The position numbers were made by a program, and so were the translations under genes. From Bdellovibrionaceae bacterium UBA6776 (GTDB lineage Bacteria > Bdellovibrionota > Bdellovibrionia > Bdellovibrionales > UBA1609), in assembly GCA_002453155.1 (NCBI GenBank), contig DKGG01000036.1, forward strand, positions 1-58,271: DNA of 58,271 nucleotides, read 5' to 3'. Below the pieces are notes generated by a model. That model was not told the origin of the DNA and made no database searches. It was given only the letters and a program-made list of their open reading frames with translations. How positions within the stretch are numbered: the first letter of the stretch is position 1; the number at the start of each line of letters is the position of its first letter. Below, piece by piece: positions 1 through 7,446 of the stretch.

Positions 1-324
1 GGACTTTAACACTTTTCTTTTTTCTGCCACCGGCTTCTTTCGAAGGTGCATAAATGCTGTGGTCACAGCTGAAAGTGTCAAGCTTCCTTGATCAATTTTT
101 TGTTTGATTTCAGGAACCTCTCGAGCAAGTCGGACACAGGCTTGTCTTTGATAAGCCGTAGCTTCCGAGTATCCAAGGCCGCGAACCAAATAATCAAAAA
201 GTGAATTGTAACCCATTTCCAAATAAGCACGATCAACTTCCATTTGCTGCAATTTATTTAAAATTTCCGAAGTGATCCGCTTTTCTTTTTGTCTCAGTTC
301 CAGAAGCTCTTGGTGAAGGTTCAT
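1..324 (-). CDS. HNH-endonuclease-family protein, N-terminal part (runs off window)
   Basis: The reading frame starts at the ATG at 324-322 and stays open for 108 codons to the window edge, so only the N-terminal half is present. It matches the N-terminus of the complete paralogue at 36516 at about 92 of 108 residues, including the shared stretches SEATAYQRQACVRLA and QKIDQGSLTLSAVTTAF. The HNH domain itself would lie outside the window. The 34 bases before the ATG are also nearly the same as those before the paralogue (30 of 34), including the ribosome-binding site AAAGAGGA, so gene and leader were duplicated together. The region upstream carries five hairpin repeats. Function is inferred from the paralogue: a DNA-binding, probably DNA-cleaving, protein. 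No substrate is known. Confidence 0.8.
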   Translation of the reverse strand, partial: MNLHQELLELRQKEKRITSEILNKLQQMEVDRAYLEMGYNSLFDYLVRGLGYSEATAYQRQACVRLAREVPEIKQKIDQGSLTLSAVTTAFMHLRKKPVAEKRKVLKS

Positions 325-358
325 AGGTCCTCTTTTCTTTGAAAGAAGACTACCATGG
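325..358 (-). promoter_or_regulatory. Conserved leader of the HNH gene
   Basis: These 34 bases before the start codon match 30 of 34 bases before the HNH paralogue at 36516 (positions 36482-36515). The block begins CCATGGTAGT and ends with a ribosome-binding site. An A/T-rich stretch further upstream is also similar. Such conservation in a non-coding leader suggests a shared promoter or translational control. The CCATGG core also occurs in most of the nearby hairpin modules, which may be coincidence. Confidence 0.5.
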
Positions 359-639
359 ATTTTTATTTTTATATTTGAGCTCGTAGAAGCGAGATTGAGA
401 GTTTTTCAATTTCCCTATACACCCGATCGTTCAAATTAAGAAAGATCTCTTCTATCGAGCTGCAAGAGGTTTTAAAAGTGAGCCTATGGATGATTTTAAA
501 TTCTTTATTTCACAACAAGACATGGGCAAAAACATCGTCAAATAAAAAATAGATTATTTAATGACTTTGCCGCAATGATTCGTAGGCACCTAGAAACATT
601 TGAATTCCGAAAATCTAATTGAGGACTTCCCCTCTTATC

Positions 640-779
640 GAACTCTTTTTCCAAGATCAAAATTCCATACTTCCAGACCCGCCCGTCCATGGACTTAAAA
701 TCATTTTCCTTTCAGGAAAAACGCATCCTGCTTGATTGAGGTCTGTCCTTATGGATTTTCGACCTTAGAAAGGGAGTTC
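640..779. repeat. Inverted repeat capped by hairpin module copy A
   Basis: The arms 640-669 and 750-779 are complementary at 24 of 30 positions, and five of the six mismatches are transitions. The conserved module (674-745) lies between them and has its own ends CAGACC and GGTCTG. Inside it are the palindrome GTCCATGGAC (685-694) and a 7-bp stem TTTTCCT/AGGAAAA with loop TTC (704-720). The arms do not resemble the arms of the other copies. Confidence 0.75.
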
Positions 780-851
780 AAGAAGAAAAATGGGAGATGA
801 ATCTATCATATTTTTTGAATTCTATTCACAGAATTTGAACTTTATTGAACA

Positions 852-1080
852 GGAAAGCTCTTTAAAAATCTCAAACAGTCCTCATTTTTATTCTTGATTT
901 CACTTTCCAAATTCAAAGTTTCCTAGAACCAGACACACCCCTCCATGGGTTCTGCCAGCATTTGCCCTTCGGGCAAAGCGCATCCTGCTTGCTGGAGATC
1001 TATTTCTAGAAAACTTTGAATTTTGTAGTGATCTCAACATAAGAAGTGAAGTGAGGAATGTTTGAGATTTTTGACGAGCA
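852..1080. repeat. Long imperfect inverted repeat capped by hairpin module copy B
   Basis: The inner arms 908-928 and 1004-1025 match at 19 of the first 20 positions. An outer 14-bp block (864-877 with 1059-1072) is perfectly complementary, so the arms extend about 75 bp each. At the apex lies module copy B (929-1003). It carries a first stem around CCATGGG (about 937-950) and a second stem TTTGCCC/GGGCAAA with loop TTC (961-977). Confidence 0.75.
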
Positions 1081-1127
1081 TTCTTGTTTGATAAATCTTT
1101 GAAGACTAGAATCTCATTTCTTCAATG

Positions 1128-1610
1128 ACCTATCGAAATAGACCTCAGGTAAACAGGAAGTGATTTGTCCGCAGGACAAAGACTTGTAAGCCCACGAAAG
1201 TAACAAACAAGACAAACGCATGTAAAAAACTTCTAAATATCACTTTGGGCGCGGCATGAGCTCGAATACGTATGGACATTGAAAAATAAGAAAGATGATT
1301 TCAATCCTTCGAATCACCTTAATTAAAGACCTATCGAAATAGACCTCAAGTAAACAGGAAGTGCTTTGTCCGCAGGACAAAGACTTGTAAGCCCACGAAA
1401 GTAACAAACAAAACAAACGCCTGCAAAAAGCTTCTAAATATCACTTTGGGCGCGGCATGAGCTCGAATACGTATGGACATTGAAAAATAAGAAAGATGAT
1501 TTCAATCCTTCGAATCAACTTAATGAAAGATCTATCGAAATAGACCTCAAGTAAACAGGAAGTGATTTGTCCGCAGGACAAAGACTTGTAAGCCCATGGA
1601 TGGGCGGGTC
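1128..1610. repeat. 201-bp tandem repeat carrying module copies C, D and E
   Basis: The motif GACCTCA..AAACAGGAAG begins at 1141, 1342 and 1543, an exact period of 201 bp. Units 1 and 2 are nearly identical along their whole length. The third unit departs after the module, near 1595. All three carry the stem TTTGTCC/GGACAAA with loop GCA, in minus orientation. In C and D the second stem of the module is broken (GCCCACGAAAG replaces the palindrome); in E it is intact. Confidence 0.85.
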
Positions 1611-1644
1611 AATTTCGATAGATCTTTCATTAAGTTGATTCGAA
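1509..1644. repeat. Perfect 33-bp inverted repeat around module copy E, just past cheB
   Basis: Positions 1509-1541 and 1612-1644 are perfectly complementary over 33 bp, and GACC/GGTC at 1543-1546 and 1607-1610 extends the stem. Module E fills the loop with the palindrome GCCCATGGATGGGC (1592-1605) and the stem TTTGTCC/GGACAAA (1566-1582). The right arm ends four bases before the cheB stop codon, so cheB mRNA that reads through would fold into this hairpin. It may end or protect the chemotaxis transcript. Confidence 0.85.
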
Positions 1645-1648
1645 AGTT

Positions 1649-3037
1649 TTAAACCCGTCTCATCTTTTCGGTAAGAAACTCGGCAATCTTCCCCAGAGGA
1701 AGAACTTTCTCCACAGCACCAATATCCGCCGCAGCTCTGGGCATCCCATAGACCACACAACTGTCTTCGTCCTGCCCAATGGTAAAAGCACCGGCCTCTT
1801 TCATTTTTAAAAGACCTTTTGCTCCATCCGCACCCATTCCAGTTAAGATCACGCCCACGGCCTGGTCTTTAAATTCCTCCGCAACGGAATCAAACATATA
1901 ATCCACAGAGGGCTTATGTCGATTGACTGGAGCCTCATCTTCCACCAAAACTTCAATGTAAGAAGCCCGCTTTTTCAAACGCATTTGAAATCCACCAGGA
2001 GCGATCAAAACCAAATTGGGCTCCAACCGGTCTCCGTGCTTGGCCTCTCTCACTTCAAAAGGACAAATGGCATTCAAACTGTGTGCAAATGCTGCAGAAA
2101 ATACGGGGGGAATGTGCTGAACAATTGCCGTCGGCGGAATGTTTTTGGGAAGCCTCATCATCAGTGCCTTGATCGCTTCGGTTCCTCCCGTGGACGCACC
2201 AATTGCTAACAATTGATCCGTACGCATTTCTGTCACCAACCGAGAACCATGGGGCACACCCACTTGAACCTTTGCACGCCCGGCGTTTCGAACTTTCTCC
2301 GCAATCACCGGTCCCAACTGAGGAATTTCTTGAAAACTCGGTTTTTGAATGTAATCCACAGCTCCCGCTTCCAAAGATTCAAGAACCAAGGGACTTTCCT
2401 CTCTACTTAAAGCACTGATCATCACTGTAGGAATCCGAAAACGCCGCATGTACAACTTTAAAAGTTCCACACCATTCATTTCAGGAAGCCCAATGTCCAA
2501 AGTGATCACATCAGGTTTTAAGGATTCGATCATATCCATCGCCTGAGAAGGGCGCTCGGCCTCTCCAATCACTTCCAGTTCAGGATCGCTGGAAAGAATT
2601 CGGGTTAAAATGTTTCGAATGGTCTTTGAATCATCAATAATCAAAACCCGAGAAGCCTTGCTCTTTTGAGCCACTGGCGACGGCGCTCGTTCCTTCTCGA
2701 CCTGAACCTTGCCAAAGGTCTCTCTGTAAATCACTTGTGTGGGCTCTTGACGATAGATCTCTTTGACTCGAAAGACTTTCAGCTCATTAAGTATGCTCTT
2801 CACATTGACATGAGCATCTCCCACTCGAATCACGGCCGCTTCAATCCCTTTTCCAATTTGAGAGACATCGCCAACCAGGGCTTTTAAGCCTTCCGAAAGT
2901 TCCCGTTCAGACATCTTCCCCGAGTAAATGGAATACTTGCTCAAAGGGTTGTTGCCTTTCGAATCTCGAAAGACCACAAAAATTTCATCTTTTAAATTTA
3001 AGCTGACAACTTCAGATTTTAAGGCGCTTGAGCTCAT
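1649..3037 (-). CDS. cheB: Protein-glutamate methylesterase CheB with an N-terminal extra domain
   Basis: CheB removes methyl groups from (and deamidates) chemoreceptors in the cytoplasm. Residues 130-250 form a receiver domain (VLIIDDSK, phospho-acceptor D181 in LDIGLPEMNG, KPS). Residues 275-460 form the methylesterase domain with the expected triad S282 (GASTGG), H308 (VQHIP) and D404 (GMGADG). Ahead of these is an unusual extension of about 115 residues. Its part from residue 64 to 110 looks faintly like CheD, a receptor deamidase, but I see no CheD catalytic Cys-His pair; this is a weak inference. The start lies three bases after the stop of the upstream cheR-like gene, as expected in one operon with cheA and cheW. 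At 462 residues it is about 110 longer than typical CheB. Confidence 0.93.
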   Translation of the reverse strand: MSSSALKSEVVSLNLKDEIFVVFRDSKGNNPLSKYSIYSGKMSERELSEGLKALVGDVSQIGKGIEAAVIRVGDAHVNVKSILNELKVFRVKEIYRQEPTQVIYRETFGKVQVEKERAPSPVAQKSKASRVLIIDDSKTIRNILTRILSSDPELEVIGEAERPSQAMDMIESLKPDVITLDIGLPEMNGVELLKLYMRRFRIPTVMISALSREESPLVLESLEAGAVDYIQKPSFQEIPQLGPVIAEKVRNAGRAKVQVGVPHGSRLVTEMRTDQLLAIGASTGGTEAIKALMMRLPKNIPPTAIVQHIPPVFSAAFAHSLNAICPFEVREAKHGDRLEPNLVLIAPGGFQMRLKKRASYIEVLVEDEAPVNRHKPSVDYMFDSVAEEFKDQAVGVILTGMGADGAKGLLKMKEAGAFTIGQDEDSCVVYGMPRAAADIGAVEKVLPLGKIAEFLTEKMRRV

Positions 3038-3040
3038 CTT

Positions 3041-4891
3041 CTACCCCGCCTTTAAAAAATATTCACCAGTCATATAGACAAAGCTGTTCCACGGCATCAT
3101 ATCTGTCGCAGCCTTCTTCAATGGATCTTTCTCCGTCCAGATGGCCGGAGTGCGATCTTCCAAAAGAATTTGCGCGTTCTTAAGCCCTGCAATTTCTTCT
3201 TGGGAAGATTTTGACAAACCACCAAGAACCCAAACAGCGAGGGGACGATCTTTTCTTAATCCTGCAAAGGGGCCGATTGCTTGATGGAGATCTCCCAATC
3301 CCACATAACCAGGACCAGGAATAACACCGGGCTCTTCTTTGATCAAATCCACGGGTCCACTTGAAAACTTTGAAAGCTTAGAAGCAAGCTTTGGTAAAAC
3401 TCCCGCGGCACCTTCTACAAAAATCATAGTTGTCACAGGCCACTTCAAATTTTTTAGCTCGGTCAAAATCTTTTCAACCTTTTTCATCTCACCCATTCCG
3501 CAGGCAATGACGCAAATTTCATCTTTTCGCTGAGGCTGCCCTGAAGGACGTTGAAAGGCTTGGTCAAAGGAACTCAAACCTTTCATTTTTGTATTCTTAA
3601 TGGCACTTCGAAGCTTCAATTGAATTTCATCTGATTTTTGCGCAAAGGTTTGAAGCGTAGGCTTTTCCACATAATCCGATGCACCATACTCCAAAGCCTT
3701 AATTGCGAGTTCACCGTCTTCACGACTGACGGAAGAAATCATCACTACGGGAGGATGAGAGCTGTTCATATTTGCTTTCAAATATTCCACACCGGTTTGC
3801 TCGGGCATATGGATGTCCATTGTGATCACGTCCGGTCGCAATTTTTGAACCTGCTCTTTGGCTTCCAAACCGTTTAATGCGGTCCCAACAACTTCGAATC
3901 CATTTTCCTTGGTCAAGATCTTTTGCAAAATCACCAAAATACTTTTGGAGTCGTCCACACAAAGAACCCGCACGGGTTGATCTTTGGCAACGGCAGGTGT
4001 ACGAGCCGGCATTGGAGTGACGTTGGACGCTGGCGTGGGCTTTTTCTCTTCCACAGCCTTGGGGTGAGAATATACAGAAGATCCATGACTTTGAACATCA
4101 AGACCTAACCCCAAAAGACTTTCTGAAACACCCACCACCAAATGTCCTTCGGGGTGAAGTCGTTTCATCAAACTTCCCACAACGGTTTTGATTTGATCCG
4201 AGTTGAAATAAATCAATACGTTTCGACAAAAAATCACATCGTAATATCCGGCTTCCTCAGACGGACTTAATTTTAAAATGTTTCGATCCTCAAATTTGCA
4301 ACGACTTTTCAAAACATCTTTCACTTTGACGAAGTCGGCAATCTTACCCGTTCCCCGTGCCCAATTGTTGGTGAGATAGGCCAATGGAACTTCTTTGATT
4401 TCATTTTTATTGTAAACACCATTCTGAGCCCACTTGACGGACTCAATGTCCACATCCGTTCCTAAAATTTGGTACTTTACATCGGGAGCGCGCTCTCTTA
4501 AAAGTTTGTCGAAGAACATGGCAAGGGAGTAGACTTCCTGTCCTCGACTGCAGGCCGCTGACCAAATGCGAATGGTTTTGTCTGGACGCGTGCGCGCCAC
4601 TTCGACAAGCTTATCAAAAGCTTGATCTTCCAAAAATTTGAAATGTAAAAATTCACGAAAAAAGAAGGTGTGGTGGGTCGTCAACAAAGAGATCAACGCA
4701 CGAGACTCTACATTGAAGTTTTCTGTCAAATACGTGTGATACTCATCTAAGTTTTTCAACTTCAACTGAGCCAATCGACGGCCCAATCGAGTTTCAACCA
4801 TAGATCGTTGTCGTTCTCCCAGTTGAACTCCCGTCAACTCAGAAGCAATCTTCGAAATTTTATCAATCGCATCACCCGCATACGTTGCCAC
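3041..4891 (-). CDS. cheR: CheR methyltransferase fused to a receiver and a CheB-like domain lacking catalytic residues
   Basis: Residues 1-275 are a chemoreceptor methyltransferase: TTHHTFFFRE (71-80), the SAM-binding loop WSAACSRGQE (110-119) and FCRNVLIYF (221-229). Residues 307-425 are a complete receiver domain (VDDSK, acceptor D359, KPT). Residues 458-616 can be aligned with the CheB esterase domain of the next gene, but the catalytic serine motif GASTGG is CGMGEM here, the VQH histidine is VEG, and TGMGADG is LGGLSKS. The third domain therefore should not hydrolyse methyl esters and may be regulatory. CheR activity is likely intact and may respond to CheA phosphorylation through the receiver. 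It lies in an operon between cheW and cheB. Confidence 0.88.
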   Translation of the reverse strand: MATYAGDAIDKISKIASELTGVQLGERQRSMVETRLGRRLAQLKLKNLDEYHTYLTENFNVESRALISLLTTHHTFFFREFLHFKFLEDQAFDKLVEVARTRPDKTIRIWSAACSRGQEVYSLAMFFDKLLRERAPDVKYQILGTDVDIESVKWAQNGVYNKNEIKEVPLAYLTNNWARGTGKIADFVKVKDVLKSRCKFEDRNILKLSPSEEAGYYDVIFCRNVLIYFNSDQIKTVVGSLMKRLHPEGHLVVGVSESLLGLGLDVQSHGSSVYSHPKAVEEKKPTPASNVTPMPARTPAVAKDQPVRVLCVDDSKSILVILQKILTKENGFEVVGTALNGLEAKEQVQKLRPDVITMDIHMPEQTGVEYLKANMNSSHPPVVMISSVSREDGELAIKALEYGASDYVEKPTLQTFAQKSDEIQLKLRSAIKNTKMKGLSSFDQAFQRPSGQPQRKDEICVIACGMGEMKKVEKILTELKNLKWPVTTMIFVEGAAGVLPKLASKLSKFSSGPVDLIKEEPGVIPGPGYVGLGDLHQAIGPFAGLRKDRPLAVWVLGGLSKSSQEEIAGLKNAQILLEDRTPAIWTEKDPLKKAATDMMPWNSFVYMTGEYFLKAG

Positions 4892-4930
4892 TATGACCCT
4901 CTTCTTTTTAAAATTTTCTTTTAAGCTTCT

Positions 4931-5422
4931 CTATGCTGCGTGAGACGCAATCTTAGGAAGATCCAATAATTTCTCAAGTGCCAAAATCGAAACCAGGTTT
5001 TCCTCAGATTGGTAGATTCCCACCACATGAGCAGATGTCTTATTTAGGTTTGGAGGAGGAGCACTCACTTCAGAACCTGAAAAAGACAAAACCTTGTTTA
5101 CGGAATCCACAAAGGCACCAATGGAAACATCATCAAACTCTAAAATAACAACAGCTTCTTGGCCCTCTTGTTTTGGAGTGATGTTGAGGCGTTTTCTCAA
5201 ATCAATCACACTTAAAACTTGACCACGTAGGTTCATCATTCCCACGTAATAAGCTGGTGTCCCTGGAACTTCGGTCACTTTTGGCGGAGCGATCACTTCT
5301 CGCACTCGAAGAAGTGGCAAGGCGTACTTTTCGCTTCCCAAAGCAATTTCCAGATATCGTTCTGCAATGGAAGAAACCTTAGATTCCGCCGGAGCGGGTG
5401 TATTGTTGTCCTCACTATGCAC
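4931..5422 (-). CDS. cheW: Chemotaxis adaptor CheW
   Basis: CheW is the cytoplasmic adaptor that couples chemoreceptors to CheA. The protein shows the CheW fold signature YLEIALGSEKYALPLLRVRE and YYVGMMNLRGQVLSVIDLRK, at about the usual length (163 residues). I place the start at the GTG 5422-5420, because AGGGAGG lies six bases upstream and gives an 8-bp overlap with the end of cheA. An ATG eight codons further upstream (5446) is possible but has a poorer ribosome-binding site. Translation is probably coupled to cheA. Confidence 0.92.
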   Translation of the reverse strand: MHSEDNNTPAPAESKVSSIAERYLEIALGSEKYALPLLRVREVIAPPKVTEVPGTPAYYVGMMNLRGQVLSVIDLRKRLNITPKQEGQEAVVILEFDDVSIGAFVDSVNKVLSFSGSEVSAPPPNLNKTSAHVVGIYQSEENLVSILALEKLLDLPKIASHAA

Positions 5423-7304
5423 TTTTAGCCTCCCTTCGTGAAACACTCATCTCTAAAATCTGATGAAGGTCCACAATCAAAGATGGAAGTCCGTCTCCTA
5501 GGATCGAGCTTCCAATAAAAAGATTTTTTCGATTCAATTGATTGTCAATTTTCTTAATCACAACTTGCTGACGACCTGTAATCTCATCTACAAAAACGGC
5601 CAAAGAGCCTTTTTGAGATTGCAGGATGATCGCCGTTTGTTCTTCGGGCTTTTTGGGCTCCACCTTCATGCCTAAGACCGCATCCAGCTTTGCCACCGCA
5701 ATTTTCTCTCCTCGAACCACCATCACTTCACCCACACCTGTGATGCTGTGAATGTTTTTGCTTTCCGGCTGAAGGGTTTCGTGAACCTGATTCAGCGGAA
5801 CCACATAGCGATGAGACCCGTGATTCAAAATCATTCCTTCAATCACAGCCATTGTAAGAGGCAGTTCGATTCGGAAGGTGCTTCCAGATCCGATGGCTGT
5901 TTTAACTTGCACGCGACCAGACATTCCTTCGATGTTTGTCTTCACCACGTCCATCCCCACACCTCGACCAGAGATCTCGGAAACTTCAGATTTTGTGGAG
6001 AATCCCGGATGAAAAATCAACTGAATGATTTGATCAGGGCTCATGTCTTGATTGGGGCGCAAAATGCCCTTCGAAATCGCAATTTGACGGATTTTCTCGT
6101 GATCAATCCCTTTTCCATCATCGCTGACTTCAATGACCAAGTTGTTTCCTTCGTGAAAACAGCGAATGACAACTTCAGCAACTTCACTTTTCCCCACTTG
6201 CTTTCGACCATCGGCATCTTCAATCCCATGATCGACGGCGTTTCGCACGATGTGAGTCAGTGGATCTGTCAAATTCTCGATCACCGTTTTGTCCACTTCA
6301 GTTTCTTCACCAATAAAGGTCAAATTGACTTTCTTGTGCAAAGCCATTGAAACGTCGCGCACCACCCGGTGCATCTTTTTCAACGTGGGTTTAATAGGAA
6401 GCATTCTCAAGCTCATAGTCACATCTTGAATGTCTTTAGACAGCTTACCCAATTGTGTGATGGAGCGCACAGATTCTCCGTCCAAACTTGCAACGGTTGA
6501 ACTTCGAATCATACTTTCTAAAATAACAAGCTCACCCACCAAGTTGTTGAGTTTGTCCAATCGGTCCACACTGACTCGAATGCTTTCATCAATTTTCAAC
6601 TTCACAGGAGATGCAGAGGTCTTTTGCTCAGGCTTTGCTGCAGCCGCAGCCGCAGCCGCAGCGGGCACAGATTCTGATTCCGCAGCGTCCATTTCCATGG
6701 GAGCCGGTGAAAATTCTTCGGCAACAGGAGTGCTGGAATCTTCTTCTGCAATCATTTCTGGAGATGGAGTTTCTTGAGGAGGCTCGTCAAACAGATTTGC
6801 ATCTGGAGGCATTTCAATATTTTCATCAGAGGCAATGATGCTTTCAAGAGGCGCATCCTCAAACAAGGGAGCCTCTTCTTCAACCGGCGTGGCAGATTCC
6901 TCAGATTCACCAGGAATTGGTCCCACATCAATATTTAAGAGACGTTCAATCAATTCGGAATTGTCAAAAGATGCAGTAAGATCTTTAGTCAGTTCTTCGA
7001 TCATATAACGAACACGATCATTACATGCCAAAAGCACATCAATCACATTGTCACTGACGGCAAGCTCTTTGTTCTTTAGTTTCAAAATGACGTTTTCAAG
7101 TTTGTGAGTAAACTCACCAATCTCGGCAAATCCAACGGCCTGAGATGTTCCTTTCAGGTTGTGCGCCATACGGAACATTCCATTGAGGGTGTCTTCATCA
7201 GCACCCTTTTCCTGCAAGGATAAAAATAGTTGTTCTGTTTCATCAAGAAGCTGAGTTGCTTCCTCAAGAAAACCTCTTTTGAGCTCTAATTCCAATTCAT
7301 CCAT
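5415..7304 (-). CDS. cheA: Chemotaxis histidine kinase CheA
   Basis: CheA autophosphorylates in response to receptor state and passes phosphate to CheY and CheB. The P1 domain holds the phospho-histidine H48 in MFRMAHNLKGT, the same position as in E. coli. Residues 120-240 are a low-complexity acidic, proline- and alanine-rich linker with a nine-alanine tract, and I see no P2 (CheY-binding) domain. Then follow the dimerisation domain, the kinase domain (HIVRNAVDHGIE, SDDGKGID, GRGVGMDVVKTNI) and a C-terminal CheW-like P5 domain. First gene of the minus-strand che operon, divergent from cheX. A GCCGATAG sequence lies five bases before the start but is too close to be its promoter. Confidence 0.95.
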   Translation of the reverse strand: MDELELELKRGFLEEATQLLDETEQLFLSLQEKGADEDTLNGMFRMAHNLKGTSQAVGFAEIGEFTHKLENVILKLKNKELAVSDNVIDVLLACNDRVRYMIEELTKDLTASFDNSELIERLLNIDVGPIPGESEESATPVEEEAPLFEDAPLESIIASDENIEMPPDANLFDEPPQETPSPEMIAEEDSSTPVAEEFSPAPMEMDAAESESVPAAAAAAAAAKPEQKTSASPVKLKIDESIRVSVDRLDKLNNLVGELVILESMIRSSTVASLDGESVRSITQLGKLSKDIQDVTMSLRMLPIKPTLKKMHRVVRDVSMALHKKVNLTFIGEETEVDKTVIENLTDPLTHIVRNAVDHGIEDADGRKQVGKSEVAEVVIRCFHEGNNLVIEVSDDGKGIDHEKIRQIAISKGILRPNQDMSPDQIIQLIFHPGFSTKSEVSEISGRGVGMDVVKTNIEGMSGRVQVKTAIGSGSTFRIELPLTMAVIEGMILNHGSHRYVVPLNQVHETLQPESKNIHSITGVGEVMVVRGEKIAVAKLDAVLGMKVEPKKPEEQTAIILQSQKGSLAVFVDEITGRQQVVIKKIDNQLNRKNLFIGSSILGDGLPSLIVDLHQILEMSVSRREAKSA

Positions 7305-7446
7305 GCAGATTCTATCGGCGCAAAGAAGACCTGAGTGAACTGGACCTCATAAAATTTACCTTAAATTTAACATATTTGAGATAAATCAAAATAAATCACG
7401 AAGTTCTTTATCAAGCCCAAAATCTTTTTTGCCGAAGATAGCTCAT

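Larger units (their letters stand above)
325..1648. other. Non-coding repeat region between the HNH gene and cheB
   Basis: About 1.3 kb without a convincing gene; the short open frames here lack good start sites and overlap the repeats. It holds five copies of a double-hairpin module (A 674-745, B 929-1003, C 1141-1194, D 1342-1395, E 1543-1610). Three of these sit inside longer inverted repeats. A 201-bp tandem duplication covers C, D and E. The rest is A/T-rich and unremarkable. Confidence 0.8.

Noticed and set aside
1128..1610. CRISPR array in the tandem repeat region
   Set aside because: Only three units, a 201-bp period and near-identical sequence throughout; no short repeats with unique spacers and no cas genes.
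5748..6350. A 200-codon plus-strand frame opposite cheA
   Set aside because: It lies entirely inside the conserved kinase domain of cheA and has no family pattern.
7309..7316. A sigma28-like GCCGATAG box before cheA
   Set aside because: It lies five bases before the start codon, too close to serve as a -10 box unless the mRNA were leaderless, and no -35 box is seen.
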